The notes below the pieces were generated by a model that was given only the letters and a program-made list of their open reading frames with translations, ran no database searches and was not told the origin of the DNA. The translations under genes were made by a program, and so were the position numbers. This document shows positions 1-7,848 of a DNA stretch of 64,000 nucleotides, in pieces (the first letter of the stretch is position 1; each line of letters starts with the position of its first letter). The stretch comes from Blastochloris viridis (GTDB lineage Bacteria; Pseudomonadota; Alphaproteobacteria; Rhizobiales; Xanthobacteraceae). The DNA lies in the NCBI RefSeq assembly GCF_001402875.1, contig NZ_CP012946.1, positions 2,086,001-2,150,000 of the forward strand, given 5' to 3'.

Positions 1-524
1 GCAAGCCCTATGGCGTCGGCGAAGGCCGTGACCGGGCCTGGACCCGGCTTGCGGCCGTGGCCGGAATCCCAGCCTGAATAGAAGGCGAGATGACGGTCGA
101 GGTCGAGCGCGGCCATCTGCGCCCGCGCGCTGGCCTCGGTGTCGTTGGTGGCGATGCCCATCGGCATGGCGCGCTCGGCAATGGCATCGAACACCCGCGC
201 CGGCCGGCCGAGCGGCTTGAGGCAGGCCAGGCCGTGAACCAGGAACAATCGGTCCATCTCGGCGAAAAACGCCCCGTCCGCCGCCCGCCCCACCGCGGCC
301 GCCCAGTCCGGACCGTAGTCGCCGGTGGAGCCGGCGATCACCGGCGAGGTGGCGCGGAAGCGCAGCGTCGCAACGTCGTAGTCCGACACCTCGATCAGTC
401 GCGCCAGCCCGTGTTCGTCCGCCCCGGCCAGGTCGCGCATGATCGCGAGCCCGGCCGGACCCCAGGTGGCATCGAAATCGACGAGAGTGCCGTCCTTGTC
501 GAACAGCACGGCCTGGATGGACAT
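1..524 (-). CDS. HAD-superfamily hydrolase, 3' end outside window
   Basis: About 174 codons are visible, reading leftwards off the window edge. The N-terminus carries the HAD motif I DKDGTL, whose first Asp is the expected phospho-accepting nucleophile, and a later I-A-T-N-D-T stretch fits motif II. The visible order (motif I, helical cap, motif II, then a segment with D-S-G-H-G-R-K-P-G-P) resembles phosphoglycolate phosphatase-like phosphatases. The substrate cannot be read from the sequence. It is divergent from the amidase gene, with about 200 bp between them that must hold both promoters. The start is the ATG that opens M-S-I-Q-A-V-L-F-D-K-D-G, the usual distance before motif I. Confidence 0.85.
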   Translation of the reverse strand, partial: MSIQAVLFDKDGTLVDFDATWGPAGLAIMRDLAGADEHGLARLIEVSDYDVATLRFRATSPVIAGSTGDYGPDWAAAVGRAADGAFFAEMDRLFLVHGLACLKPLGRPARVFDAIAERAMPMGIATNDTEASARAQMAALDLDRHLAFYSGWDSGHGRKPGPGPVTAFADAIGL

Positions 525-724
525 GGCGGCATCTTAAGCGATCGGACCTGCCGGGAGCCAGAGCCCCGACGGCGACGCGTAAGGCCAAGTGTCCGGCGGC
601 CGGTCTCGGGCACGCAAAACAGATGCCAAGGCCCGATAAAACGCTCTAAAGTCGGACAACCATCGCGACGCCTCCGGCAACACGCAGGCGCCTTTGCGGC
701 GAATGCCTTGTGCGGAGACCATTC

Positions 725-2200
725 ATGAGCCTCGATCCGTTGCTGCTCGTCCCCGCGCATGTGCTGCTCGATCGCCTCGGCCACGGCGAGGCCTCGGCGG
801 TGGAGCTGACCGAGGCGGCACTTGCCCGCATCGAAGCGCTCGACCCCCACCTCAATGCGGTGGTGACGCGCGACGCCATCGGCGCCCGCGCCGCGGCACG
901 CGAGAGCGATGCCCGGCGGGCCGCCGGCCAGGCCGGCCCATTGGAGGGGCTGCCGATCACCATCAAGGATGCCTTCGCGGTCAAGGGGTTGCGCACGACG
1001 GGCGGAGTGCCGGCACTGTCGGCCTACGTGCCGGAGCAGGATGCCGCTGCGGTGGCACGGCTGCGCGGCGCCGGCGCGATCATCCTCGGCAAGACCAACG
1101 TGCCGCCCTACTCCGGCGATTTCGTCACCGACAACCCGATCTTCGGCCGCACCTCCAACCCGTGGGACCTTCGCCGCTCGCCCGGCGGCTCCTCCGGCGG
1201 CGCCGCGGCGGCGGTGGCCTGCGGCCTCAGCGCGTTCGAGCTTGGCTCCGACCTCGGCGGCTCGATCCGCTGGCCGGCGCACGCCTGCGGCCTGTTCGGT
1301 CTCAAGACCAGCTACGGCACCGTGCCGCTGGCCGGCATCGTTCCGCCGGCGCACGACCGCCTGCCCGAACTCGACCTGTGGGCAATCGGCCCGCTGGCCC
1401 GCTCCGCCCGCGACCTCGAATTGGTGCTGGACGTGTTGGCGCCGGCGGGCGACCGGCGTGGCGCCTTCACGCTCGATCTGCCCGAGCCCCGCCAGCGCGA
1501 CGCCAAGGGCCTTTCCATAGCGCTGTGGGATGCCGACGGCTTCGCCCCGGTCGACTCCGCGGTGGCGCACGCCATCTCGGTCGCGGCCGGGCGGCTGGCG
1601 GAGGCCGGCGCCGTGGTCAATCTGGCCCGGCCGGCGGTGTCGCTGGCCGAGTGCTACGAGATTTACGCCATTCTCAACGCCGCGCAGTTCACCGCCGAGG
1701 TGCCGGACCGGCTCAGGCTGCGCCTTGCCTCGCGCATCGACGAGTTCGCGCCCGACGACATCTCCCACGCCGCGCTGCAGGCGCGCGGCGCCGGCCTGTC
1801 GTTTCACGACTGGCTGCTGATGACGGCGCGGCGGCAGGCGATGATGCGGGCGTGGCAGCGCTTCTTCGCCGATTACGACGCCATCCTGCTGCCACCCGCC
1901 CCGGTCGGGGCGGTGCCGCATCCCGGCACCGGCGAGCTGGCGAGCCGCACCCTCGACGTCGACGGCATGGCACGGCCCTGGCTCGATTTCCTGCTGTGGT
2001 CCTCGCTCGCCAGTCTCGCCCACCTGCCGGCTGCGGTGGCCCCGGTGGAGCGCGGGCCGGACGGCCTGCCGCGCGGAGTGCAGATCGTCTGTGCCGAGGG
2101 CAACGACCGCATGGCGGTGGCGATCGCCGCGGTGTTGGAGCAGCGCGGGTCGGCCTTCGTGCCGCCGCCGCTGGCGACAGAGGCCGTCCTCACGTTTTGA
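725..2200 (+). CDS. Amidase-signature family amidase
   Basis: A 491-residue enzyme of the amidase signature family, which hydrolyses carboxamides with a Lys / cis-Ser / Ser triad. All three positions are visible: Lys81 in TIKDAF, Ser156 in SPGGSSGG and Ser180 in GGSIRWP. The Gly/Ser-rich core and the GLFGLKTSYG segment that follows are typical, and the length is normal. There is no GatB or GatC nearby, so a stand-alone amidase is more likely than a GatA subunit; the substrate is unknown. An upstream in-frame GTG at 710 exists, but the ATG at 725 has a GGAGA ribosome site about 7 bases before it and was chosen. Confidence 0.9.
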   Translation: MSLDPLLLVPAHVLLDRLGHGEASAVELTEAALARIEALDPHLNAVVTRDAIGARAAARESDARRAAGQAGPLEGLPITIKDAFAVKGLRTTGGVPALSAYVPEQDAAAVARLRGAGAIILGKTNVPPYSGDFVTDNPIFGRTSNPWDLRRSPGGSSGGAAAAVACGLSAFELGSDLGGSIRWPAHACGLFGLKTSYGTVPLAGIVPPAHDRLPELDLWAIGPLARSARDLELVLDVLAPAGDRRGAFTLDLPEPRQRDAKGLSIALWDADGFAPVDSAVAHAISVAAGRLAEAGAVVNLARPAVSLAECYEIYAILNAAQFTAEVPDRLRLRLASRIDEFAPDDISHAALQARGAGLSFHDWLLMTARRQAMMRAWQRFFADYDAILLPPAPVGAVPHPGTGELASRTLDVDGMARPWLDFLLWSSLASLAHLPAAVAPVERGPDGLPRGVQIVCAEGNDRMAVAIAAVLEQRGSAFVPPPLATEAVLTF

Positions 2201-2255
2201 ATCAGAGTCCGGTTCAGGCCGGAACCGTTTGATTTTCCAAGCGTTTCGGCAAAAC

Positions 2256-3530
2256 CTACAGCCACTTCTTCCAGCGGAAGAACAGGTAGGGCAGCGCGGC
2301 GGCGAGCAGCATCAACACCACCGCCATCGGGTAGCCGAAGTGCCACTCGAGCTCAGGCATGAACTTGAAGTTCATGCCATACATCGAAGCGACCAGCGTC
2401 GGCGGCATCAACACCACCGACAGCACCGCGAAGATCTTGATGACGTCGTTCTGGTCGATGGTGACGAGGCCGAGCGTCGCGTCGAGTAGAAACTGCACCT
2501 TGTCGCCGAGATAACTGGCATGGTCCGTCAGTGAGGTGACGTCGCGACTCATCGACTTGATCTGGGCGCGCATATCCTTGGTGAGCTTCAGCGTGTCGCC
2601 CTCGTTCTGCATATAAAGCAGCAGCCGGCCGATCGACACCAGCGACTCGCGCGATTTCGAGCACAGGTCGCCGCGCCGCCCGACGCCGCGCAGGATGTGC
2701 TTGAAATCGACCTTTCCGGTGCCGCTGCGGGTGGTGGCGAACACTCGGGTCGAGGTGTTGTCGACTTCCGCCGATAGCCGCTCCAGCGTGTCGGCGGAGC
2801 GGTCGACGATGGCTTCCAGCAGGTCCATGAACACGTGAAGGCCGGTCACCGTGGCCGGGCAGTTGCGGGCCAGCTTGGCGCCGAGAATGGCGAACGGCCG
2901 CGGCTCGTCGTAGCGCACGGTGATCAGCTTGCCGCTTCGCAGGATGAAGGTGACCGGCGACAGCCGCGGCTGGGCGGTCTCCGACTGGCAAAGCAGCGTC
3001 GCCGTCATGTAGCGGGCGCCGCTCTCCTCGTAGAGCCGGCTGGACGGCTCGATCTCCTGCATTTCCTCGCGGGTCGGCACCTCGAAGCCGAGCAGTGCCT
3101 CGACCGCCTTGGCCTCAGCCGGGGTCGGCGAGATCAGGTCGAACCACACCCCGTTCGACGGCAGTTCCGGAAGGGTGATCTGCCGCCTCCTGCCGCCCGG
3201 CTCAGGCCGGCCGGCGGCCGGGCCGGCACCGTCGGGTGCGGCCTCGCTCTGGACCTGGGCGTCGCTGCTTTCGGCGACTTGCGCCAGCATGAAGTCCTGG
3301 CTGCGAAGCGCGTCCTGGCCCCGCAGCAACTCCTGCGCGGAGGACGCAGGATCGTCGTCTTGCAGATAAGACTGCGTCGCATCCGAAGCCGAGGTGTGCG
3401 TGTCCGGGGCGAGCGTCTCGAAGCCCTGGTCCGCCGCGCTGCGGCTTTCCGGGTCGGTCATATCGAGATCCGACCGAACCAAGTCCGAGCGGACGAGCGA
3501 AGCGCCGTTGGGCGTGAAGACGGCAAGCAT
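2256..3530 (-). CDS. CorA-family divalent cation transporter
   Basis: A 424-residue membrane protein of the CorA family, which carries Mg2+ or related divalent cations across the inner membrane. The C-terminus shows the diagnostic GMN motif (S-M-Y-G-M-N-F) at the end of the first membrane helix, then an M-P-E loop and a second hydrophobic helix, and ends with basic residues. The N-terminal half is the cytosolic funnel domain. The first strand (M-L-A-V-F-T-P) is followed by an acidic, Ser/Asp-rich stretch of roughly 100 residues that looks disordered and is longer than usual. Whether it moves Mg2+, Co2+ or Zn2+ cannot be decided here. Confidence 0.9.
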   Translation of the reverse strand: MLAVFTPNGASLVRSDLVRSDLDMTDPESRSAADQGFETLAPDTHTSASDATQSYLQDDDPASSAQELLRGQDALRSQDFMLAQVAESSDAQVQSEAAPDGAGPAAGRPEPGGRRRQITLPELPSNGVWFDLISPTPAEAKAVEALLGFEVPTREEMQEIEPSSRLYEESGARYMTATLLCQSETAQPRLSPVTFILRSGKLITVRYDEPRPFAILGAKLARNCPATVTGLHVFMDLLEAIVDRSADTLERLSAEVDNTSTRVFATTRSGTGKVDFKHILRGVGRRGDLCSKSRESLVSIGRLLLYMQNEGDTLKLTKDMRAQIKSMSRDVTSLTDHASYLGDKVQFLLDATLGLVTIDQNDVIKIFAVLSVVLMPPTLVASMYGMNFKFMPELEWHFGYPMAVVLMLLAAALPYLFFRWKKWL

Positions 3531-3620
3531 GGTTCGGATCGCTGGTTTGGGGGTCGGCCGGCAGGCGGCAGGCTTATCCTACTCGGCCCGTGGCACCAAC
3601 CGGGGAGGTCGCGATCTCTT

Positions 3621-3678
3621 CATGCCTTGATTTGCATGACGTTACTGTAACGCCGTAGCGGGGGCCGTCGGCCCTCGC
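3621..3678. promoter_or_regulatory. Cluster of inverted repeats upstream of corA-type gene
   Basis: Three symmetric elements sit in the presumed promoter region of the leftward transporter gene. They are CATGC/GCATG around an 8-base spacer (3621-3638), the near-perfect palindrome CGTTAC-T-GTAACG (3640-3652), and a GC-rich hairpin with 9-bp arms and a GTC loop (3658-3678). The palindrome looks like a possible operator for a dimeric regulator. The GC-rich hairpin lacks a T-tract on either strand. No regulator can be named. Confidence 0.3.
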
Positions 3679-3751
3679 CAGATCGGTCTTGGTCGGCCCG
3701 CAACGGGCCGACCCGGTCGAGTGGCCAGCGCCCGAGCGCCGCGCCGACAGA

Positions 3752-3955
3752 TCAGCCGAGGAGGAGGATTTCGTCGGTGGTCAGCGTGCGCCGTTCGGGG
3801 GCCGGCGCATGATCGTTATTGCGCAACGGTCCGGCGAAACGAGCGGCGGCGGCAACGGCGGAGATGCCGATGCTCTGGTACTTCTCGTCGAGATTGGTCA
3901 TCTCCGGAAGAGGCTCGCGCGAGGGCTCGGCGGTCACCGGTCGGCTGTCAGTCAT
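3752..3955 (-). CDS. Small hypothetical protein (67 aa)
   Basis: A short gene I do not recognise. The product is hydrophilic at both ends with a central stretch N-L-D-E-K-Y-Q-S-I-G-I-S followed by an Ala-rich helix, and a C-terminal T-T-D-E-I-L-L-L-G. There is no signal peptide or membrane segment. In its favour are a ribosome site (GGAG/AGGA a few bases before the ATG) and an amino-acid makeup that is not the Arg/Pro/Ala mush of shadow frames. It is read in the same direction as the CorA-type gene, about 220 bp upstream of it. Its function is unknown. Confidence 0.5.
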   Translation of the reverse strand: MTDSRPVTAEPSREPLPEMTNLDEKYQSIGISAVAAAARFAGPLRNNDHAPAPERRTLTTDEILLLG

Positions 3956-4464
3956 AATCCTGCTCCGTCTTCGACGCCGGGATACGCCGGGCGCCCGCTC
4001 AACGTTTGAGCTTTAACTGCGGCGAAACTAGGCAGGTATCCGCATGGAAACGCAGCCGTTCAACGCGGCGAACGGTCACGGGGATAGTCGGCCGCCGTTA
4101 AGAAGGCGTGAACGGTTTGTGGGCTTGTGCTGGGGGACTCCGTCCGGTCGGCCGGAGAATCGTCGCCCGCCCCCGAAAATCCTGTGACCGAACAACGGCG
4201 TCCGGCAAAATCGCCTCTGGGGTTACACCGCGATGTTCCGGAAACCGTATCAGCGCCCCTTATCTTGAACGCATCGATCGGGCGCGATCACCGGCGTCCG
4301 GCGTCGTCGGACAATCGTGGGGCCATCTGCCGTCTCTACTGTGGCAGATCGGTAACACATTGATTTGTTTAAATCCTCAGGCAAGGGCTGCCCTGGCATG
4401 CAGGCGGTCGATCGGTTAAGCCCAAAGCCATCGTGACATGGTCGGGGCGAAGGTGGAGGAACCG
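3956..4464. other. Intergenic stretch, about 500 bp
   Basis: The interval between the divergent small gene and the L,D-transpeptidase gene. I see no convincing gene in either strand. A less GC-rich patch around 4350-4380 (TTGATTTGTTTAAAT) just upstream of the transpeptidase gene is the likeliest promoter area. No riboswitch or tRNA was recognised. Confidence 0.4.
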
Positions 4465-5079
4465 ATGCTGATGCGGATTGCAGGTGCGTTGCTGGCAGCA
4501 GCGCTCGCGGCCGGATGCAATTCGGTGTCGTACGACCCCGTTCCGGAGAGCAACTTCACGTCGCGTGACAAGCAGGAGTTCTCCCGACAGTCGTTCACCA
4601 ACGTGCTGCCGGAGCCGGAGCACCTGCGTCAGATCGTGACCGACCCGACCCGCGAAAAGCCGGGCACCATCGTGGTCGACACCCAGAACCGCTGGCTCTA
4701 TTTCGTGCTGCCGGAGGGCAAGGCCATCCGCTACGGCGTCGCCACCGGCAAGGAGGCGTTCGCGTGGTCCGGCGTCGCCAAGGTCGGCCGCAAGGAGCAG
4801 TGGCCGGGCTGGACGCCGACCGAAGGCATCCACAGCCGCATGCGTCAGGCCGGCTTCCGGCTGCCGAGCCACATGCCGGGCTCGGCCGAGAACCCGCTCG
4901 GCGCCCGCGCGCTCTATCTCTACGAGAACGGCCGCGACACCTTGTTCCGCATTCACGGCACCAACGAGCCGGAGTTGATCGGCTCGGCCGTGTCCTCCGG
5001 CTGCATCCGCATGCTGAACGCCGACGTCATCGACCTCTTCAACCGCACTCCGATGGGCGCGAAGGTCATCGTGATGTAA
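4465..5079 (+). CDS. L,D-transpeptidase (YkuD/ErfK family) lipoprotein
   Basis: A 204-residue secreted lipoprotein. The N-terminus is a lipoprotein signal with a lipobox L-A-A-G-C, so the mature protein should be lipid-anchored. The rest is a YkuD domain with H-G-T-N near residue 170 and the catalytic S-S-G-C-I-R-M motif, whose Cys forms the acyl-enzyme. Enzymes of this family make 3-3 cross-links in peptidoglycan or attach proteins to it. The start chosen is the ATG at 4465, preceded by GGTGGAGGAACC; an upstream in-frame ATG at 4438 would put nine charged residues in front of the signal. A strong terminator follows the stop codon. Confidence 0.92.
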   Translation: MLMRIAGALLAAALAAGCNSVSYDPVPESNFTSRDKQEFSRQSFTNVLPEPEHLRQIVTDPTREKPGTIVVDTQNRWLYFVLPEGKAIRYGVATGKEAFAWSGVAKVGRKEQWPGWTPTEGIHSRMRQAGFRLPSHMPGSAENPLGARALYLYENGRDTLFRIHGTNEPELIGSAVSSGCIRMLNADVIDLFNRTPMGAKVIVM

Positions 5080-5111
5080 TCCGGCCAAGCCTTGGCGGAC
5101 TCGGAAGATCA

Positions 5112-5135
5112 CCCCCGCTTCAGCGGGGGTTTTCG
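5112..5135 (+). terminator. Rho-independent terminator after L,D-transpeptidase gene
   Basis: A perfect 7-bp stem CCCCCGC / GCGGGGG with a TTCA loop is followed at once by TTTTCGTTT. It lies about 30 bases after the transpeptidase stop and fits a classic intrinsic terminator. Confidence 0.9.
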
Positions 5136-5186
5136 TTTGCGGGTTGACTTGGCCGCACCGCCAATCGCGCGCACACGGAAAACGGT

Positions 5187-5227
5187 CTGGATTATCCGAC
5201 TTGACTGCTTCATGTCGGATAATCCAG
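5187..5227. repeat. Perfect 14-bp inverted repeat
   Basis: CTGGATTATCCGAC at 5187-5200 is exactly complementary to 5214-5227, with a 13-base spacer. It lies between two converging genes and next to a dispersed repeat copy. No long T-tract follows on either strand, so it may be a weak bidirectional terminator, part of the neighbouring repeat, or a protein-binding site. Confidence 0.75.
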
Positions 5228-5236
5228 GTCTTTGTT

Positions 5237-5292
5237 GTTTCGCATTATTCTTTCGCACAACCGGATCCCACTTGTGCGGAAAATGCTCTAGC
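5237..5292 (-). repeat. Dispersed intergenic repeat, copy 1
   Basis: Read on the minus strand this segment begins GCTAGAGCATTTTCCGCA and ends with AATGCGAAAC. The same element, with scattered changes, occurs on the plus strand at 34974-35035. Its first bases contain the TAG that serves as stop codon of the metallophosphoesterase gene. Short repeats with a GAGCATTTTCC-type head are common between genes in Rhizobiales genomes (general knowledge). Confidence 0.75.
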
Positions 5293-6151
5293 CCAACGTT
5301 AGCAGCACGATTTCCGGTGGCACGCCGATCCGCATCGGGATGGTCGACAGTCCGAGCCCGCCGGACACCACGAGGTGGCGGCCGTCCTCGACGACGTGGC
5401 CGTAGGCAAAGCGGTTGCCGTACTTGGACGGCACGTGCGGCGAGAACCCGAACAGCCGCACCTGCCCGCCATGGGTGTGGCCCGACATCGTCAGCGACAC
5501 CCGGTCAGGAACCCGCACGAACAAATCCGGCTCGTGGGCGGCCAGCAGCACCGGAGCGCCGAGCGGCACCTTCGCCAGCGTGCCAGGCAGGTCGTCGAAG
5601 CCACGGAAACGACCGCGGCCGAGCGGCACCGCGATCATGGAGGCGGTGCCGATCAGGAACACCGGCCCAGCCGGCGTCGGCACCGTCGCCACGCCGTTCT
5701 CCAACAGCGCAATGCCGGTGGCGGTGAAAGCGGCGCGGAACGGTACGACGCCGTGCCAGTAATCGTGATTGCCGAGGATGCCATAGACCCCGAGCGGCGC
5801 CGAAAGCTCCGCCAGCCGGGCAAAGGTCTCGTCCGGCTCGATGGCGCGGGTGACGAACCGGTGGTCGGCGCGGTAGTCGCCGAGCAGCACGATCAGGTCC
5901 GGCTTCAGCGCATTGGTGCGGGCGACGACCTCGGCAACGCGATCGATCGGCATGAACGGGTCGCCGGCATGGATGTCGGCGACCAGCGCGACGCGCATCC
6001 TGACTCCGCTCGGCCAGTGCGGCGGCGCGATGCGATACTCGGTCACATCCAGGCGTCGCACCGGCTCCAGCCACAAACCGTAGGCCGCCGTCGAAACGCC
6101 GGCACCGGCGAGCCCGAACATGGTTTTCAGCGCGCCACGCCGGGTGATCAT
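5288..6151 (-). CDS. Tat-exported metallophosphoesterase (YkuE-like)
   Basis: A 287-residue calcineurin-like phosphoesterase. The dinuclear metal motifs appear in order: D-I-H-A-G-D, G-D-Y-R-A-D, G-N-H-D-Y-W and G-H-T-H-G-G-Q. The N-terminus chosen (M-I-T-R-R-G-A-L-K) places a twin-arginine-like signal followed by a hydrophobic stretch, so export or membrane tethering is likely; a start further upstream would bury it. The family includes UDP-2,3-diacylglucosamine pyrophosphatase-like and other lipid-linked phosphoesterases, so the substrate is open. The stop codon falls inside a dispersed repeat. Confidence 0.88.
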   Translation of the reverse strand: MITRRGALKTMFGLAGAGVSTAAYGLWLEPVRRLDVTEYRIAPPHWPSGVRMRVALVADIHAGDPFMPIDRVAEVVARTNALKPDLIVLLGDYRADHRFVTRAIEPDETFARLAELSAPLGVYGILGNHDYWHGVVPFRAAFTATGIALLENGVATVPTPAGPVFLIGTASMIAVPLGRGRFRGFDDLPGTLAKVPLGAPVLLAAHEPDLFVRVPDRVSLTMSGHTHGGQVRLFGFSPHVPSKYGNRFAYGHVVEDGRHLVVSGGLGLSTIPMRIGVPPEIVLLTLG

Positions 6152-6254
6152 CGGCAGCCCACACGGCTCGGCCGCGCCCCGCGTCCCTGCCCCCCGGCGC
6201 TGCGATCCCACCCCGTCCACCCGCAGCAAGGCGGGGCGTTCCGCCAGCAGGTTC

Positions 6255-7634
6255 TCATGCTGGGAACAGGTTCTCGCGCTTGACCCAGTCGAGCGTGCGG
6301 TCGAGCGTTCGGGTCAGGCGGTCGAACAGCTCGTCGATCTGCGCCGGCGTGATGATCAGCGGCGGGCACACCGCCACCGCATCGCCGAGCGAGCGGATCA
6401 GCACGCCCTCCTCCTGGGCGATCGCCATGGCCTTGGCGCCGACGCCCGCCTTGGGGTCGAAGGCACGCTTGGTCACCTTGTCGGCCACCATCTCGACGGC
6501 GCCGATCAAGCCGACGCCGCGAGCCTCGCCGACCAGCGGGTGGTCGGCCAGCGCCTTGAGCCGGGCCTGGAATTGCGGCGCCTTGGCCGCCGCCTGCTCG
6601 AAGATCTTGTCGCGCTGGTAGATCTCCAGCACCTTCAGCGCCACCGCCGCGCCCACCGGGTGGCCGGAATAGGTGAAGCCGTGGCCGAACGAGCCGATCT
6701 TGCGGCTCTGATCGAGCAGCGCCTGGTGCATCACCTCCGGCACCATCACCGCGGCAATCGGGAAGTAGGCCGACGACAGCGCCTTCGCCACCGAGATGGA
6801 ATCGGGCAAATAGCCCAGCACCGGCGCGCCGAACGCTGAGCCGAGCCGGCCGAACGCGCAGATCACCTCGTCGGCGATCATGTAGACGTCGTACTTGCGG
6901 CACACCGCCATGATCTTGGGGAAGTAGCTCGCCGGCGGCACAATCACCCCGCCCGCGCCCATCACCGGCTCGGCGATGAAGGCGGCGACGGTCTCCGGCC
7001 CCTCCTTCAGGATCAGCGCTTCAAGCTCGCCGGCGAGGCGGGTGGCGAAATCGTCCTCGCTCTCACCCGGCTCGGCGCCGCGATAGTAATAGGGCGCGGC
7101 GGTGTGCAGGATGCCGGCGATCGGCAGGTCGAAATCGGTGTGGTTGGCGGGCAGTCCGGTCAGTGATCCCGAGGCGATGGTAACGCCGTGATAGGCGCGC
7201 TGGCGGGAGATGATCTTCTTCTTCTGCGGCCGGCCCAGCGCGTTGTTCATGTACCAGACCAGCTTGATCTGGCTATCGTTGGCCTCCGATCCCGACCCGG
7301 CGAAGAACACCTTGGAGATCGGCACCGGCGCCATCTCCTTCAGCTTTTCCGCCAACTCGATCGCCGGATCGTGGCTCTTGCCGCCGAACAGATGGGTGAA
7401 GGACAGCTTGCGCATCTGGCTGGCAGCGGCCTCGACCACCTCCTCGTTGCCATAGCCGAGCGCGGTGCACCACAGGCCGGACAGCCCCTCGATATAGGCC
7501 TTGCCGTCGACGTCGTAGACATGGATGCCATTGGCGCGCTCGAGCACCAAGGGTCCCGTCTCACGCAGCTTGGCAAGATGCGTGTAGGGGTGGACCAGGG
7601 TCTCGACGTCGCGGGTCTGCAGATTGGTGAGCAT
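6255..7634 (-). CDS. Class III (omega) aminotransferase, PLP-dependent
   Basis: A 459-residue fold-type I PLP enzyme of the class III aminotransferase family, which transfers an amino group from an omega-amino acid or diamine to pyruvate or another keto acid. Visible signatures include G-L-S-G-L-W-C near the N-terminus, the PLP-phosphate region G-S-G-S-E-A-N-D, D-E-V-I-C-A-F-G-R with the cofactor Asp, and the Schiff-base Lys in S-V-A-K-A-L-S-S. This pattern is close to beta-alanine or putrescine/taurine:pyruvate transaminases, but the amino donor cannot be fixed. It is read in the same direction as the metallophosphoesterase gene with about 100 bp between. Confidence 0.9.
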   Translation of the reverse strand: MLTNLQTRDVETLVHPYTHLAKLRETGPLVLERANGIHVYDVDGKAYIEGLSGLWCTALGYGNEEVVEAAASQMRKLSFTHLFGGKSHDPAIELAEKLKEMAPVPISKVFFAGSGSEANDSQIKLVWYMNNALGRPQKKKIISRQRAYHGVTIASGSLTGLPANHTDFDLPIAGILHTAAPYYYRGAEPGESEDDFATRLAGELEALILKEGPETVAAFIAEPVMGAGGVIVPPASYFPKIMAVCRKYDVYMIADEVICAFGRLGSAFGAPVLGYLPDSISVAKALSSAYFPIAAVMVPEVMHQALLDQSRKIGSFGHGFTYSGHPVGAAVALKVLEIYQRDKIFEQAAAKAPQFQARLKALADHPLVGEARGVGLIGAVEMVADKVTKRAFDPKAGVGAKAMAIAQEEGVLIRSLGDAVAVCPPLIITPAQIDELFDRLTRTLDRTLDWVKRENLFPA

Positions 7635-7848
7635 CTAGGTCTCCGGCTCCGGGCGGCTGGCGAGGCGCTGTTGTACCCGCCCGCCGCGGCGCCACCAAGC
7701 CCGCAGGCCTTGCTGCAACCTCACGGCACGGTGATGCGGTCGCCGCCCCTGTCCCGTTGTCCTACGAAATCCAGCGATCCGCTCGGCTCAATTCTTCCCC
7801 CGTCGCTTGCGGGTCAGGAGGAAAATACGCCACCCGAAGCCGCCGGCG

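Noticed and set aside
395..2023. Long open frame opposite the amidase gene
   Set aside because: Arg/Gly/His-rich translation without motifs, fully antisense to a motif-complete amidase; a codon-bias shadow.
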